Positions 18,172-25,832 of a DNA stretch of 64,000 bases are shown here, one piece after another. The stretch's first letter is position 1, and each line of letters opens with the position of its first letter. The position numbers and the translations under genes are program-made. Under the pieces are notes generated by a model. That model was not told the DNA's origin and searched no databases. It was given only the letters and a program-made list of their open reading frames with translations. The stretch is from Conexibacter woesei DSM 14684 (lineage in GTDB: Bacteria > Actinomycetota > Thermoleophilia > Solirubrobacterales > Solirubrobacteraceae): positions 6,295,370 through 6,359,369 of the forward strand of contig NC_013739.1 of the NCBI RefSeq assembly GCF_000025265.1, given 5' to 3'.

Positions 18172-18390
18172 TTGCCGAAGGAAGAAAAGGTCGAGCTCGA
18201 AGGCGAGGTCGTCGAGGCCCTGCCGAACGCAATGTTCCGCGTGAGACTCGACAACGGCCATCTCGTCCTCGGCCACGTGGCCGGCAAGATGCGCCGCTTC
18301 CGGATCCGCATCCTGCCGGGCGACCGCGTGCGCTGCGAGCTGTCGCCGTACGACCTCGACCGCGCGCGCATCGTCTACCGCCACCGTTGA
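18172..18390 (+). CDS. infA: translation initiation factor IF-1
   Basis: 72 residues from a TTG at 18172; this start gives exactly the usual IF-1 length, whereas an in-frame ATG 66 bp upstream would add an unrelated extension. The OB fold is canonical: [36 protein letters not shown] and [19 protein letters not shown]. It binds the ribosomal A site during initiation. Unlike the usual place in the ribosomal-protein gene cluster, it stands alone between a PBP gene and thiL, so it may be a second copy or a relocated one. Confidence 0.93.
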   Translation: MPKEEKVELEGEVVEALPNAMFRVRLDNGHLVLGHVAGKMRRFRIRILPGDRVRCELSPYDLDRARIVYRHR

Positions 18391-18431
18391 GTGGCGGCGC
18401 GGCCGCTGCGCCTGCCGGAGCCTCCTGAACG

Positions 18432-19412
18432 ATGCGAGAGCTCGCGCTGATCGAAGCGCTGAGCGAGATCCTCGCCGATGAACACGACCGCGTCGTCCGC
18501 TGGATCGGGGACGACGCCGCCGTCGTGCGCGCCCGTCCCTACGCCGTCACGTCCGTCGACACGATGGTCGACGGCGTCCACTTCCGCTTCGACGGCGGCG
18601 ACGGCACCGCCTCGCTCGCCGACGTCGGCCACCGCGCCCTCGCCGGCGCACTCTCCGACGTCGCTGCGATGGGCGCCGAGGCCGGTGAGGCGTACCTCGC
18701 GCTCGTGCTTCCGCCGGGCCTCGACGACGCCGCGCTGCGCGAGTTGTTCGCGGCGGCGCAGCAGCTCGCCGCCGCGACCGGCACGACGATCGCCGGCGGC
18801 GATCTCGCGCGCGGCCCCGCGCTCGTCGCGTCGGTCACCGTCGTCGGCTGGGCCGACGCAGAGCACGAGCTGATCGGCCGCGACGGAGCCCGCCCGGGCG
18901 ACCTCGTCGGCGTGACCGGCGCGCTCGGCGGTTCGGGCGCCGGGCTGGAGTTGCTGGAGGGACGCGTCGGCCCGGCGCGGCTCGACCCTGACGTCGCACG
19001 CGCGCTGATCCGCCGCCACCTGCGCCCGCAGCCGCGGATCGCGGAGGGACGCGCCCTCGCCGCCGCCGGCGCCCGCGCGATGATCGACATCTCCGACGGC
19101 ATCGCGACCGACGCCGGCCACATCGCCCGCCGCAGCGGTGGACGGCTCGTGCTGGCGCTCGACCGGCTGCCGCTCGCGGACGGCGTCGCGGAGGTCGCGG
19201 CCGCGCTCGGGCAGCCGCCCGCCGCGCTCGCCGCGACCGCCGGCGAGGACTACGAGCTGTGCGTCTGCGTCCCGCCGGAGCGGCGCGCCGCGGCGGAGGC
19301 GGCCGCGGCGGTCACGTGGATCGGGACCGTCGAGGCGGCGGAGGGGGACGGCGCCGGGGTCGACTTCGGCTCAGACGCCGCGCTGCTGCGCGGCTACGAG
19401 CACGACTTCTGA
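18432..19412 (+). CDS. thiL: thiamine-monophosphate kinase
   Basis: 326 residues, 41 bp after infA. It phosphorylates thiamine monophosphate to the active diphosphate cofactor. The AIR-synthase/ThiL fold is evident: WIGDDAAVV, the metal-binding [31 protein letters not shown], and the C-terminal-domain signatures [15 protein letters not shown] and [10 protein letters not shown]. No other thiamine genes lie nearby. Its last 19 bp overlap the converging FlgM-like gene. Confidence 0.95.
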   Translation: MRELALIEALSEILADEHDRVVRWIGDDAAVVRARPYAVTSVDTMVDGVHFRFDGGDGTASLADVGHRALAGALSDVAAMGAEAGEAYLALVLPPGLDDAALRELFAAAQQLAAATGTTIAGGDLARGPALVASVTVVGWADAEHELIGRDGARPGDLVGVTGALGGSGAGLELLEGRVGPARLDPDVARALIRRHLRPQPRIAEGRALAAAGARAMIDISDGIATDAGHIARRSGGRLVLALDRLPLADGVAEVAAALGQPPAALAATAGEDYELCVCVPPERRAAAEAAAAVTWIGTVEAAEGDGAGVDFGSDAALLRGYEHDF

Positions 19413-19600
19413 CCGCTGCCGCCGATCTCCTCGTAGGCGTCGCCGAGCAGCTCCTTCACGTCCGCGCGGCGCAGCGCGCCGTGCGCGGCGAGCATGCGCG
19501 TGACGAACGCGTCGGCGACGGCGACGACGTCCACGTCGTAGTCGGCCCGTGCGATGCGGGCTCTCAAGTCGTTGATCTTCACTGTCCTGATGTCTTCCAT
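19394..19600 (-). CDS. FlgM-like anti-sigma-28 family protein
   Basis: 68 residues from an ATG at 19600. The segment [31 protein letters not shown] fits the FlgM core (KxxxLRxRIxxGxYxVDxxAVAxAxL), which binds the flagellar sigma factor FliA. The short size also fits. No flagellar gene lies within the window, and it overlaps thiL by 19 bp at its 3' end. It could instead regulate another sigma factor. No strong ribosome-binding site precedes it. The 177 bp between it and the sortase stop show no gene I can recognise. Confidence 0.7.
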   Translation of the reverse strand: MEDIRTVKINDLRARIARADYDVDVVAVADAFVTRMLAAHGALRRADVKELLGDAYEEIGGSGQKSCS

Positions 19601-19777
19601 GGGGGCTTCGGAGCAGGGCGCGGCCCACCGCATGCGGTCCGTACACGGCGCCGCCTGCCGAAGGGTTGCCCGTCCTTGGCAGCGGTATCGGGAGGCACGG
19701 CTCGGCACATGAGCAACACCGGACGAGGTTGGACATCCGGCCAGCCACGTCCGCCCGATCTCCTGATACCCACTTTT

Positions 19778-20488
19778 TCAGGAACCGACAGCACCGTCGC
19801 GAGACGGTGCCTCGAGCGCGGCGCCGCGCTCCTGCACTGAGCGCAGCTTCGCGAACACGATGATGCGCTGAGCGGCGCTGTAGAGCGGGTGGCAGGCGGA
19901 CAGCACGAGCCGCTCGTAGCCGACGTCTCTGGTGACCCAGGTGTCGGTCGGCTCGACGATCTCCGTCTTCTGGACCGCATAGGTGAAGCGGGCGTACGGC
20001 ATCTCCAGCACGATCTCGTCGCCGGCCGAGAGCTCGTCGACCTTCCGGAACGGCGCGCCGTACGTCGTGCGGTGCCCTGCGATCGCGACGGTCCCGCCGA
20101 GGCCGGGGAAGGTCGTGTCGGGATAGTGGCCCGGACCCTTGCGCAGGTCGTCCGACGCGGTCCCGTTGACGACGACATCGTCGGCGCCGATCTGCGGGAT
20201 CTGCAGCCGGCCGAACGGCTCGCCCTCCTGCGCCTCGCGCCGCGCGACCCGCGCGAGGAAGGCGATCCGGCGTCTGTCCGTGCCGAGTCTGGCGAGCGCC
20301 CGTCTCTGCACCGGCGTCGGCGCCTGCTGCTCGATCTGCTGCAGCTTGTCCGACAGCTTGTCCTGCTGGATCCGCGCCATCACCGCGGAGACCGGCTCCT
20401 GCCACGCGAGCGTCACCGCGGCGTCGGCGATCAACAGCAGGCCGGCCACGATCAGCACGGTGGAGAGTGCCCGCAGGGCGCGCCGCAT
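19778..20488 (-). CDS. sortase, class E-like
   Basis: 236 residues. An N-terminal membrane anchor (about 8-28, LSTVLIVAGLLLIADAAVTLAW) and a charged, coiled-coil-like stalk lead into the sortase barrel. The catalytic His lies in AIAGHRTTYG, the Cys in LVLSACHP and the Arg in AAQRIIVFA. The GDEIVLE and RFTYAVQ segments fit class E housekeeping sortases of actinobacteria, which attach proteins bearing LAXTG-type signals to peptidoglycan. No substrate with such a signal is encoded next to it. Confidence 0.92.
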   Translation of the reverse strand: MRRALRALSTVLIVAGLLLIADAAVTLAWQEPVSAVMARIQQDKLSDKLQQIEQQAPTPVQRRALARLGTDRRRIAFLARVARREAQEGEPFGRLQIPQIGADDVVVNGTASDDLRKGPGHYPDTTFPGLGGTVAIAGHRTTYGAPFRKVDELSAGDEIVLEMPYARFTYAVQKTEIVEPTDTWVTRDVGYERLVLSACHPLYSAAQRIIVFAKLRSVQERGAALEAPSRDGAVGS

Positions 20489-20523
20489 CGCTTCAGTATG
20501 CCCGTCGTCTCACAGCGCCTGCC

Positions 20524-22284
20524 TCAACGGCGCAGCGCCGACTCGGTGCCGCCGAGCGAACCCGGCCCGGCGTAGGTCTTCGGCCCGCGCACGGTGACGT
20601 GCTGCTCCGCCGCCGGGCCGCCGCCGGACGCGCGCACGATGATCGCGAGCACGGCGCCGGCGCAGCCGAGCACGATCGCCCAGCCGAGCGCGGCGACGAG
20701 GCCGACCGACCCTCCGCCGACGAGCAGCAGCCCCATCCACGCCAGCTCGAGCGGGTCGAGGCCGAACTGGCGCGCGTAGGCGAACGCGACGAGCAGCGGC
20801 GGCACCAGGCCGAGCGCGAACAGCGCCAGCGCGGCGAGCGGGTGCAGACGCACCTCGGGCGCGATCGCGAGCAGCCACAGGTGGAGCGCGGGGATCAACA
20901 CGAGCGCGGCGTACGGGTTCGCGATCCAGACCGCGATCGCGACGGCGCACAACACGAGCAGCACGGCGGCGGCCGCCCCCGGCGAGGCGGGATCGCCGAC
21001 GGCGCCGAGCAGCCGCGCGACGAGCGGGCGCAGCACGAACCAGCCGAGCACGAGCAGCACGAACACGGCCGCGAGCGCGGCGAGCGCCGTGCCGTCCCGC
21101 GGGATCGCGTCCGGCGCGAAAGCGGTCCCGCCGACGGACGGCGCGGCGTCGAGCAGGCCGGTCAGCTTCATCACGCGGACCAGCAGGACGGCGAGCACGA
21201 ACGGCAGCGCGCACACCCCGACCCACCGCAGCCAGCGGCCGACGGGCTCGTGGCGGCGACGCACGCGCGCGAAGCCGTCGACGGCCGCGAGCAGCACCGG
21301 CAGCAGCAGCGCGATCGCGAGCAGCCGGATCGGGCCGGCGGGCAGCAGCTTTCTCTCGATCGTGATGTAGGCCTCCGGCGCCGGCAGCTCTCTGGCGCCG
21401 TCGAGCGCGCTGACGCTGCGCAGCGCGGCGCGGCCGAACGTCGTCAGCCGCTCGGCCGAGACGGGCTGGTCGGCCGCCGGCGGCCGCTCGCCGCCGACCG
21501 ACAGCAGCACCGCCGGCAGGCCGGCGCCGTTGAACGGCCCCTGGAGCCCGAGCGTGAGCGGGAAGGCGAGCCGCGTGAACTGGTGGAACGGCCGCGTTCT
21601 GCCGGCGCCGGCGCCGGTCTCCGCGGCGACGGCGGTCTCGACCGTGCGGCGCAGCTCCAGCGGCGCGACCGCCTCACCGTCGGCCCACGGCACGACCACC
21701 GGCCGCACGGTCCGGGTGCCGGCGAGATCGCCCAGCACGATCACCGCGTCGACCTCGCCGCCGGCGTGCTCGGCCAGCTCCTTCGCCGCCGCCGGACCGC
21801 CGCTGACGGACGCGAGCACGAGCGTGCGGTTGAGCGTGCGGGAGCCGAGCACCCGCGCCAGCTCCAGCAGCGCGGCCGTGCCCGACAGCTGCGCGCGCGC
21901 GCCGGTGCCGATCGCGTCGCGCTGCGCGACGACAAGGATCCGCTGGCTGGAGAAGCCGGTCCGCTCGCCGATCACCGTCTCGACCGTGCGCTTGCCGACG
22001 CTCGTCTGCGCGTCGAAGCGCCGCACGCTGACGTCGAAGCCGCTCGTTCTCAGCCCTTGCTCGACGGTGCGCGCCACGGCCTCGTCGCCGGCGGAGCCGG
22101 GCTCGCGCTGCGGCGCCGCGGTCGCGAGCCGGTCGAGCTGCCTGAAGGCGGCGTCGCCGTCGAACGCCTCGGGGGCGAGCGTCGTCGTCACACCGCGCGG
22201 CTGATCGCGCAGCGAGAAGCCGACGAGCACCAGAGCGAAGAGGACCGGGAGGAACGCCGCGCGGTAGATCCGCGGATCGAGCAC
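20524..22284 (-). CDS. M28-peptidase-like membrane protein, metal ligands lost
   Basis: 586 residues from a GTG at 22284. One N-terminal helix is followed by a roughly 300-residue extracytoplasmic domain of M28 aminopeptidase shape (LDRLATAAPQREPGSAGDEAVARTV, then ILVVAQRD) and about eight C-terminal membrane helices. In active M28 enzymes the zinc sites are HxD and GANDNASG. Here they read QRD (121-123) and GARAQLSG (128-135), and no EE pair follows, so catalysis is unlikely. It may have become a binding or scaffold protein in the membrane. It is divergent from the two-component system. Confidence 0.8.
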   Translation of the reverse strand: MLDPRIYRAAFLPVLFALVLVGFSLRDQPRGVTTTLAPEAFDGDAAFRQLDRLATAAPQREPGSAGDEAVARTVEQGLRTSGFDVSVRRFDAQTSVGKRTVETVIGERTGFSSQRILVVAQRDAIGTGARAQLSGTAALLELARVLGSRTLNRTLVLASVSGGPAAAKELAEHAGGEVDAVIVLGDLAGTRTVRPVVVPWADGEAVAPLELRRTVETAVAAETGAGAGRTRPFHQFTRLAFPLTLGLQGPFNGAGLPAVLLSVGGERPPAADQPVSAERLTTFGRAALRSVSALDGARELPAPEAYITIERKLLPAGPIRLLAIALLLPVLLAAVDGFARVRRRHEPVGRWLRWVGVCALPFVLAVLLVRVMKLTGLLDAAPSVGGTAFAPDAIPRDGTALAALAAVFVLLVLGWFVLRPLVARLLGAVGDPASPGAAAAVLLVLCAVAIAVWIANPYAALVLIPALHLWLLAIAPEVRLHPLAALALFALGLVPPLLVAFAYARQFGLDPLELAWMGLLLVGGGSVGLVAALGWAIVLGCAGAVLAIIVRASGGGPAAEQHVTVRGPKTYAGPGSLGGTESALRR

Positions 22285-22290
22285 ACCGGC

Positions 22291-22348
22291 AGGTTATCCA
22301 CCCGTTCCCGCTCACCCGCTTCCCGCCGGTGCGTCACCCCACTAACCT
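22291..22348. promoter_or_regulatory. divergent -10 hexamers between the M28-like and regulator genes
   Basis: TAACCT occurs on the minus strand at 22296-22291, 6 nt before the GTG of the M28-like gene, and on the plus strand at 22343-22348, 12 nt before the ATG of the response regulator. The first would give a leaderless mRNA. Confidence 0.5.
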
Positions 22349-22360
22349 TCCCGCTGGACG

Positions 22361-23074
22361 ATGACCGAGCGATCGACCCGCATCCTGCTGGTGGACGACG
22401 AGCAGTCGATCCAGGCGCTGCTGTCGTACCCGCTGCGCAGAGACGGCTACGAAGTCGTGCAGGCGACCGACGGGCGTGAGGCGCTGGCGCGCTTCGAGGA
22501 ACGCCCGTTCGACCTCGTCGTGCTCGACGTGATGCTGCCACAGCTGGACGGGCTGGAGGTCTGCCGGCGCCTGCGCAGCCGCAGCTCGGTGCCGATCATC
22601 ATGCTGACGGCGAAGTCCGAGGAGATCGACAAGGTCGTCGGGCTGGAGATCGGCGCCGACGACTACATCACCAAGCCGTTCTCGATGCGCGAGTTCCGCA
22701 GCCGCGTGAAGGCGGCGCTGCGGCGCTCGGAGCTGTCGCGCTCGGCCGAGCGCGACGGCGGCTCGCTCGACGTGCACGAGCTGCGGATCGACCCCGACAA
22801 GCGGACCGTCAGCCTCCGCGGCGAGGCGATCACGACGACGTTCGTCGAGTTCGAGATCCTGCTCACGCTCGCCCGCAGCCCCGGTCGCGTCTTCACGCGC
22901 GACATGCTGCTCGCTCGCGTCTGGGGCGACTCCGCCTACCGTGACCCGCGCACGATCGACGTCCACATCCGCCACCTGCGCGAGAAGATCGAGCGCGACG
23001 CGAAGGAGCCCGAATACCTCTTCACCGTGCGCGGCGTCGGCTACCGCTTCCGCGACACGGACGCCTCCTCCTAG
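22361..23074 (+). CDS. OmpR/PhoB-family response regulator
   Basis: 237 residues. The receiver domain has the acidic pair DDE (12-14), the phosphoacceptor Asp56 in VVLDVMLP, the MLTAKS threonine and the KPF lysine. A winged-helix DNA-binding domain follows from about residue 130, with the ending RDPRTIDVHIRHLREKIE and RGVGYRF. It should act as a phosphorylation-controlled transcription factor. It is followed 24 bp downstream by its histidine kinase and then an HtrA protease, which suggests an envelope-stress circuit resembling MprAB/PepD or CseBC; that comparison is inference. Confidence 0.95.
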   Translation: MTERSTRILLVDDEQSIQALLSYPLRRDGYEVVQATDGREALARFEERPFDLVVLDVMLPQLDGLEVCRRLRSRSSVPIIMLTAKSEEIDKVVGLEIGADDYITKPFSMREFRSRVKAALRRSELSRSAERDGGSLDVHELRIDPDKRTVSLRGEAITTTFVEFEILLTLARSPGRVFTRDMLLARVWGDSAYRDPRTIDVHIRHLREKIERDAKEPEYLFTVRGVGYRFRDTDASS

Positions 23075-23098
23075 CGCCGCCGCGCCGCACCGCCTCCC

Positions 23099-24493
23099 AT
23101 GCGCTCGCTCCGGAACCGCCTCGCGTTCCTCTTCTTCGCGATCACGCTCGCCGCGATCGCCGTCCTCTACCTCTACATCGCGCCGCAGCTGGAGTCGCGC
23201 CTGCGCGACGAGAAGGTCACGCAGCTGCGTGACGTAGCGCAGCAGACGGCCGGCGAGATCAGCGACGTGGCGGCCGACCCGGCGGCCACCGACAAGGAAC
23301 TTCAGCGGTACGTGCGGAGAGCCGGGGTGCGCGCGAACGCGCGCGTCGCGCTGATGCGGATCGGCTCCTTCGACGGCGAGCCGCGCCCCGAGCTGGTCGC
23401 CGACTCGGTCGACGGAGACACGAGCCTGCCGGTCACCGAGATAGCCAGCCGCGCGGCTCGCAGCGGCGACACCGAGACCGCGACCGAGAGCCTGACCGAC
23501 GGTCCCGTCGCGCTCGCCGCGGTGCCGATCAGAACCGCGGACGGCGCGGTCGGCTACGTCGCCGTCTACTCGACGCCGATGAGCGACGTCGAGGGCAACG
23601 TCGACGTCGTGCGCGGCCAGATCCTCGTCGCCGGCGCGATCGCGCTCGCGCTCGCGGTGCTCGCCGGCTGGCTGATCGCGCGTGCGCTGGCGCTGCGCGT
23701 CAAGCGGTTGGAGGAGGCCGCCGAGCAGGTCGCCGCCGGCGACTTCTCGCGGCCGATCCCGGTCGACTCCGACGACGAGCTGGGCCAGCTCGCCCGCGCC
23801 TTCAACGACATGCAGCGCCAGCTCGCGCAGCTCGACCGCGCCCGCAAGCAGTTCATCGCGACCGCCTCGCACGAGCTGCGCACGCCGCTCTTCTCGCTCG
23901 GCGGCTTCGTCGAGCTGCTGGAGGACGAGGAGCTCGACGAAGAGACGCGCAGACGCTTCCTCGCGCAGGTGCGGATGCAGGTCGAGCGGCTGCGCAAGCT
24001 GTCCGTCGACCTGCTCGACCTGTCGCGCCTGGAGGCCGGCTCGCTGGAGCTGCGACCCGAGCCCGTCGACCTGTCGGAGCTGGCGCGATCGGTCAGCTCC
24101 GAGTTCGAGCCGGTGCTCGCGCAGCGCGACGCGCACCTGGAGGTGCGCCTCACGGGCAAGCCGGTCGAAGCGCTCTGCGATCCTGTCCGCGTCGCCCAGA
24201 TCATGCGCATCCTCATCGACAATGCACTGACCCACGCCGAGGCGGGGACCGACATCGTCGTCTCGGCGACGCGCGACGACGGCTTCGCGCGCCTGGCGGT
24301 GCGCGACCACGGCCGCGGCATCGAGCGCCAGGCGCTGTCGCAGATCTTCGAGCCGTTCTACACCTCCGACGACAAGCAGGGCTCCGGGCTCGGGCTCGCG
24401 ATCGCGAGCGAGCTGGCCGAGCGCATGCGCGGCCGCCTCGGCGTCGAGTCGCGCCCCGGCCGCACCGTCTTCACGCTGGAGCTGCCGGCATGA
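23099..24493 (+). CDS. membrane sensor histidine kinase
   Basis: 464 residues. Helix 1 (about 8-28), an extracytoplasmic sensor of roughly 140 residues and helix 2 (about 173-195) lead to a HAMP linker (196-250), the DHp domain with ATASHELRTP (His258) and the HATPase domain (ALTHAEAGTDI in the N box, RDHGRGIE, then GSGLGLAIA). It phosphorylates the upstream regulator in response to an unknown external signal. Its stop overlaps the ATG of the HtrA gene (ATGA), so the kinase and protease are translationally coupled. Confidence 0.95.
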   Translation: MRSLRNRLAFLFFAITLAAIAVLYLYIAPQLESRLRDEKVTQLRDVAQQTAGEISDVAADPAATDKELQRYVRRAGVRANARVALMRIGSFDGEPRPELVADSVDGDTSLPVTEIASRAARSGDTETATESLTDGPVALAAVPIRTADGAVGYVAVYSTPMSDVEGNVDVVRGQILVAGAIALALAVLAGWLIARALALRVKRLEEAAEQVAAGDFSRPIPVDSDDELGQLARAFNDMQRQLAQLDRARKQFIATASHELRTPLFSLGGFVELLEDEELDEETRRRFLAQVRMQVERLRKLSVDLLDLSRLEAGSLELRPEPVDLSELARSVSSEFEPVLAQRDAHLEVRLTGKPVEALCDPVRVAQIMRILIDNALTHAEAGTDIVVSATRDDGFARLAVRDHGRGIERQALSQIFEPFYTSDDKQGSGLGLAIASELAERMRGRLGVESRPGRTVFTLELPA

Positions 24494-25764
24494 ATGCGAA
24501 AACCCGCGGCCTGCGGCCTTGGTTTCCGCTGGCGAACTCGCCAGGGGCTCCTTCGCCGGTGCGACGCTGCGCAGCCGTGCTCGCCGCGCTCGCGCTCGCC
24601 GGCGGTCTCACCGCCTGCGGAGGAGGCGACGACGGCGACCGCGGTCTCGGCTCGGCCGGCGGCGACGCCGGTGACAGCGTGCCCACGCGCGTCGCGACGA
24701 CGCGCGTGGAGGTGCTGCGGCAGCTGTCGGGCGGCCGCTTCGACCCGAGCGCGATCTACGCGCGTGAGGCGCCGGGCGTCGTCACCGTCATCAGCCTCTT
24801 CGAGGGCGACAGAGAGGACGCCACGCCGACCGGTGCGGAGGGTCTCGGCTCAGGCTTCGTGATCGACGCCGCCGGGCGGATCGCGACGAACGCCCACGTC
24901 GTCACGAACGGGACCGGCGGGTCGGTCAGAGCGGCGAAGACGGTCTACGTCCAGTTCGCCGACGGCAACCAGGTGCCGGCTGAGATCGTCGGCACCGACC
25001 TCAACTCCGACGTCGCGCTGATCCAAGTCGACCCGCGCGACCTGACGCTGCGCCCGCTGCCGCTCGGCAGCAGCAGAGCGCTGACCGTCGGTGCGCCGGT
25101 CGCGGCGATCGGCAGCCCGTTCGGCGAGCCGCAGTCGCTGTCGGTCGGCGTCATCTCCGGCACGAACCGCACGATCGACTCGCTCAACTCGGGCGAGACC
25201 GGCGCCGGGCGCTTCGCGATCGGCGGCGCGATCCAGACCGACGCCGCGATCAACCACGGCAACTCCGGCGGGCCGCTCGTCGACGCCGACGGCCGCGTGA
25301 TCGGCATCAACGCCCAGATCCAGACGACGGGCGGCGGCGGCGAGGGCGTCGGCTTCGCGATCCCGGTCGACACCGTCCGCCGCTCGCTGGAGCAGCTGCG
25401 CGCGAAGGGCTCGGTCGACTACGCCTGGATCGGCGTCTCGACGGTCCCGGTCTTCCCGCAGCTCGCGCGCCGCTTCGAGCTGCCGTCCGAGCAGGGCGCG
25501 CTGGTGCAGTCGGTGACCGAGGACGGGCCGGCCGCGGACGCCGGCCTGACCGCCGGCGACGGCGGCGACGAGGCGTTCCAGGCGTCCCGCTTCAGAGTCG
25601 ACGGCGACGTCATCACGCGGCTCGACGGCAGAGCGATCACGCAGCACTACGACCTCGCGACGGCGATCGCCGATCGCGCGCCGGGCGAGGTCGTCTCGCT
25701 GGAGGTTTGGCGCGACGGCGAACGGCGCACGGTGCAGGTGACGCTCGGCACGCGTCCGGGCTGA
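24490..25764 (+). CDS. HtrA/DegP-like trypsin-type serine protease, lipoprotein
   Basis: 424 residues. An unusually long n-region (residues 1-26) precedes the hydrophobic core and lipobox LTAC (Cys43). The protease domain has the complete triad: His136 in ATNAHVV, Asp174 in NSDVAL and Ser259 in HGNSGGPL. A PDZ domain covers about 310-420 (YAWIGVS, then GDVITRLDGRAI). It degrades or refolds damaged proteins outside the membrane. Codons 3-20 coincide with copy B of the dispersed repeat, read as KTRGLRPWFPLANSPGAPS, which explains the odd n-region. Confidence 0.94.
   Translation: MNAKTRGLRPWFPLANSPGAPSPVRRCAAVLAALALAGGLTACGGGDDGDRGLGSAGGDAGDSVPTRVATTRVEVLRQLSGGRFDPSAIYAREAPGVVTVISLFEGDREDATPTGAEGLGSGFVIDAAGRIATNAHVVTNGTGGSVRAAKTVYVQFADGNQVPAEIVGTDLNSDVALIQVDPRDLTLRPLPLGSSRALTVGAPVAAIGSPFGEPQSLSVGVISGTNRTIDSLNSGETGAGRFAIGGAIQTDAAINHGNSGGPLVDADGRVIGINAQIQTTGGGGEGVGFAIPVDTVRRSLEQLRAKGSVDYAWIGVSTVPVFPQLARRFELPSEQGALVQSVTEDGPAADAGLTAGDGGDEAFQASRFRVDGDVITRLDGRAITQHYDLATAIADRAPGEVVSLEVWRDGERRTVQVTLGTRPG
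24496..24554 (-). repeat. dispersed palindromic repeat, copy B, within htrA coding sequence
   Basis: Read on the minus strand it aligns with copy A (13661-13723): GAAGGAGCCCCTGG, then GCGGAAACCAAGG, an inner GGCC/GGCC stem and GGGTTTTCGC. In the 34-bp hairpin part I count 25 identities, and the inner stem changes at both partners (GCCC/GGGC versus GGCC/GGCC), keeping pairing. A second small hairpin CTGGCG/CGCCAG lies at 24529-24544. Confidence 0.7.
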
Positions 25765-25832
25765 ACCCCTTCCGGCGGTGCCGTGCCATTCGGTACGCTC
25801 CGCGCGCCCGTCCACTCCGAGCCAAAGCGTCC

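Noticed and set aside
19761..19783. Inverted repeat TCCTGA/TCAGGA at the sortase stop
   Set aside because: Six-base arms with an 11-base loop and no T-run on the expected side are too weak to call a terminator.
20467..22479. A 670-codon plus-strand open frame
   Set aside because: It is antisense to the M28-like and sortase genes, and composed almost entirely of Arg, Gln, Glu and Ala, typical of non-coding frames in high-GC DNA.
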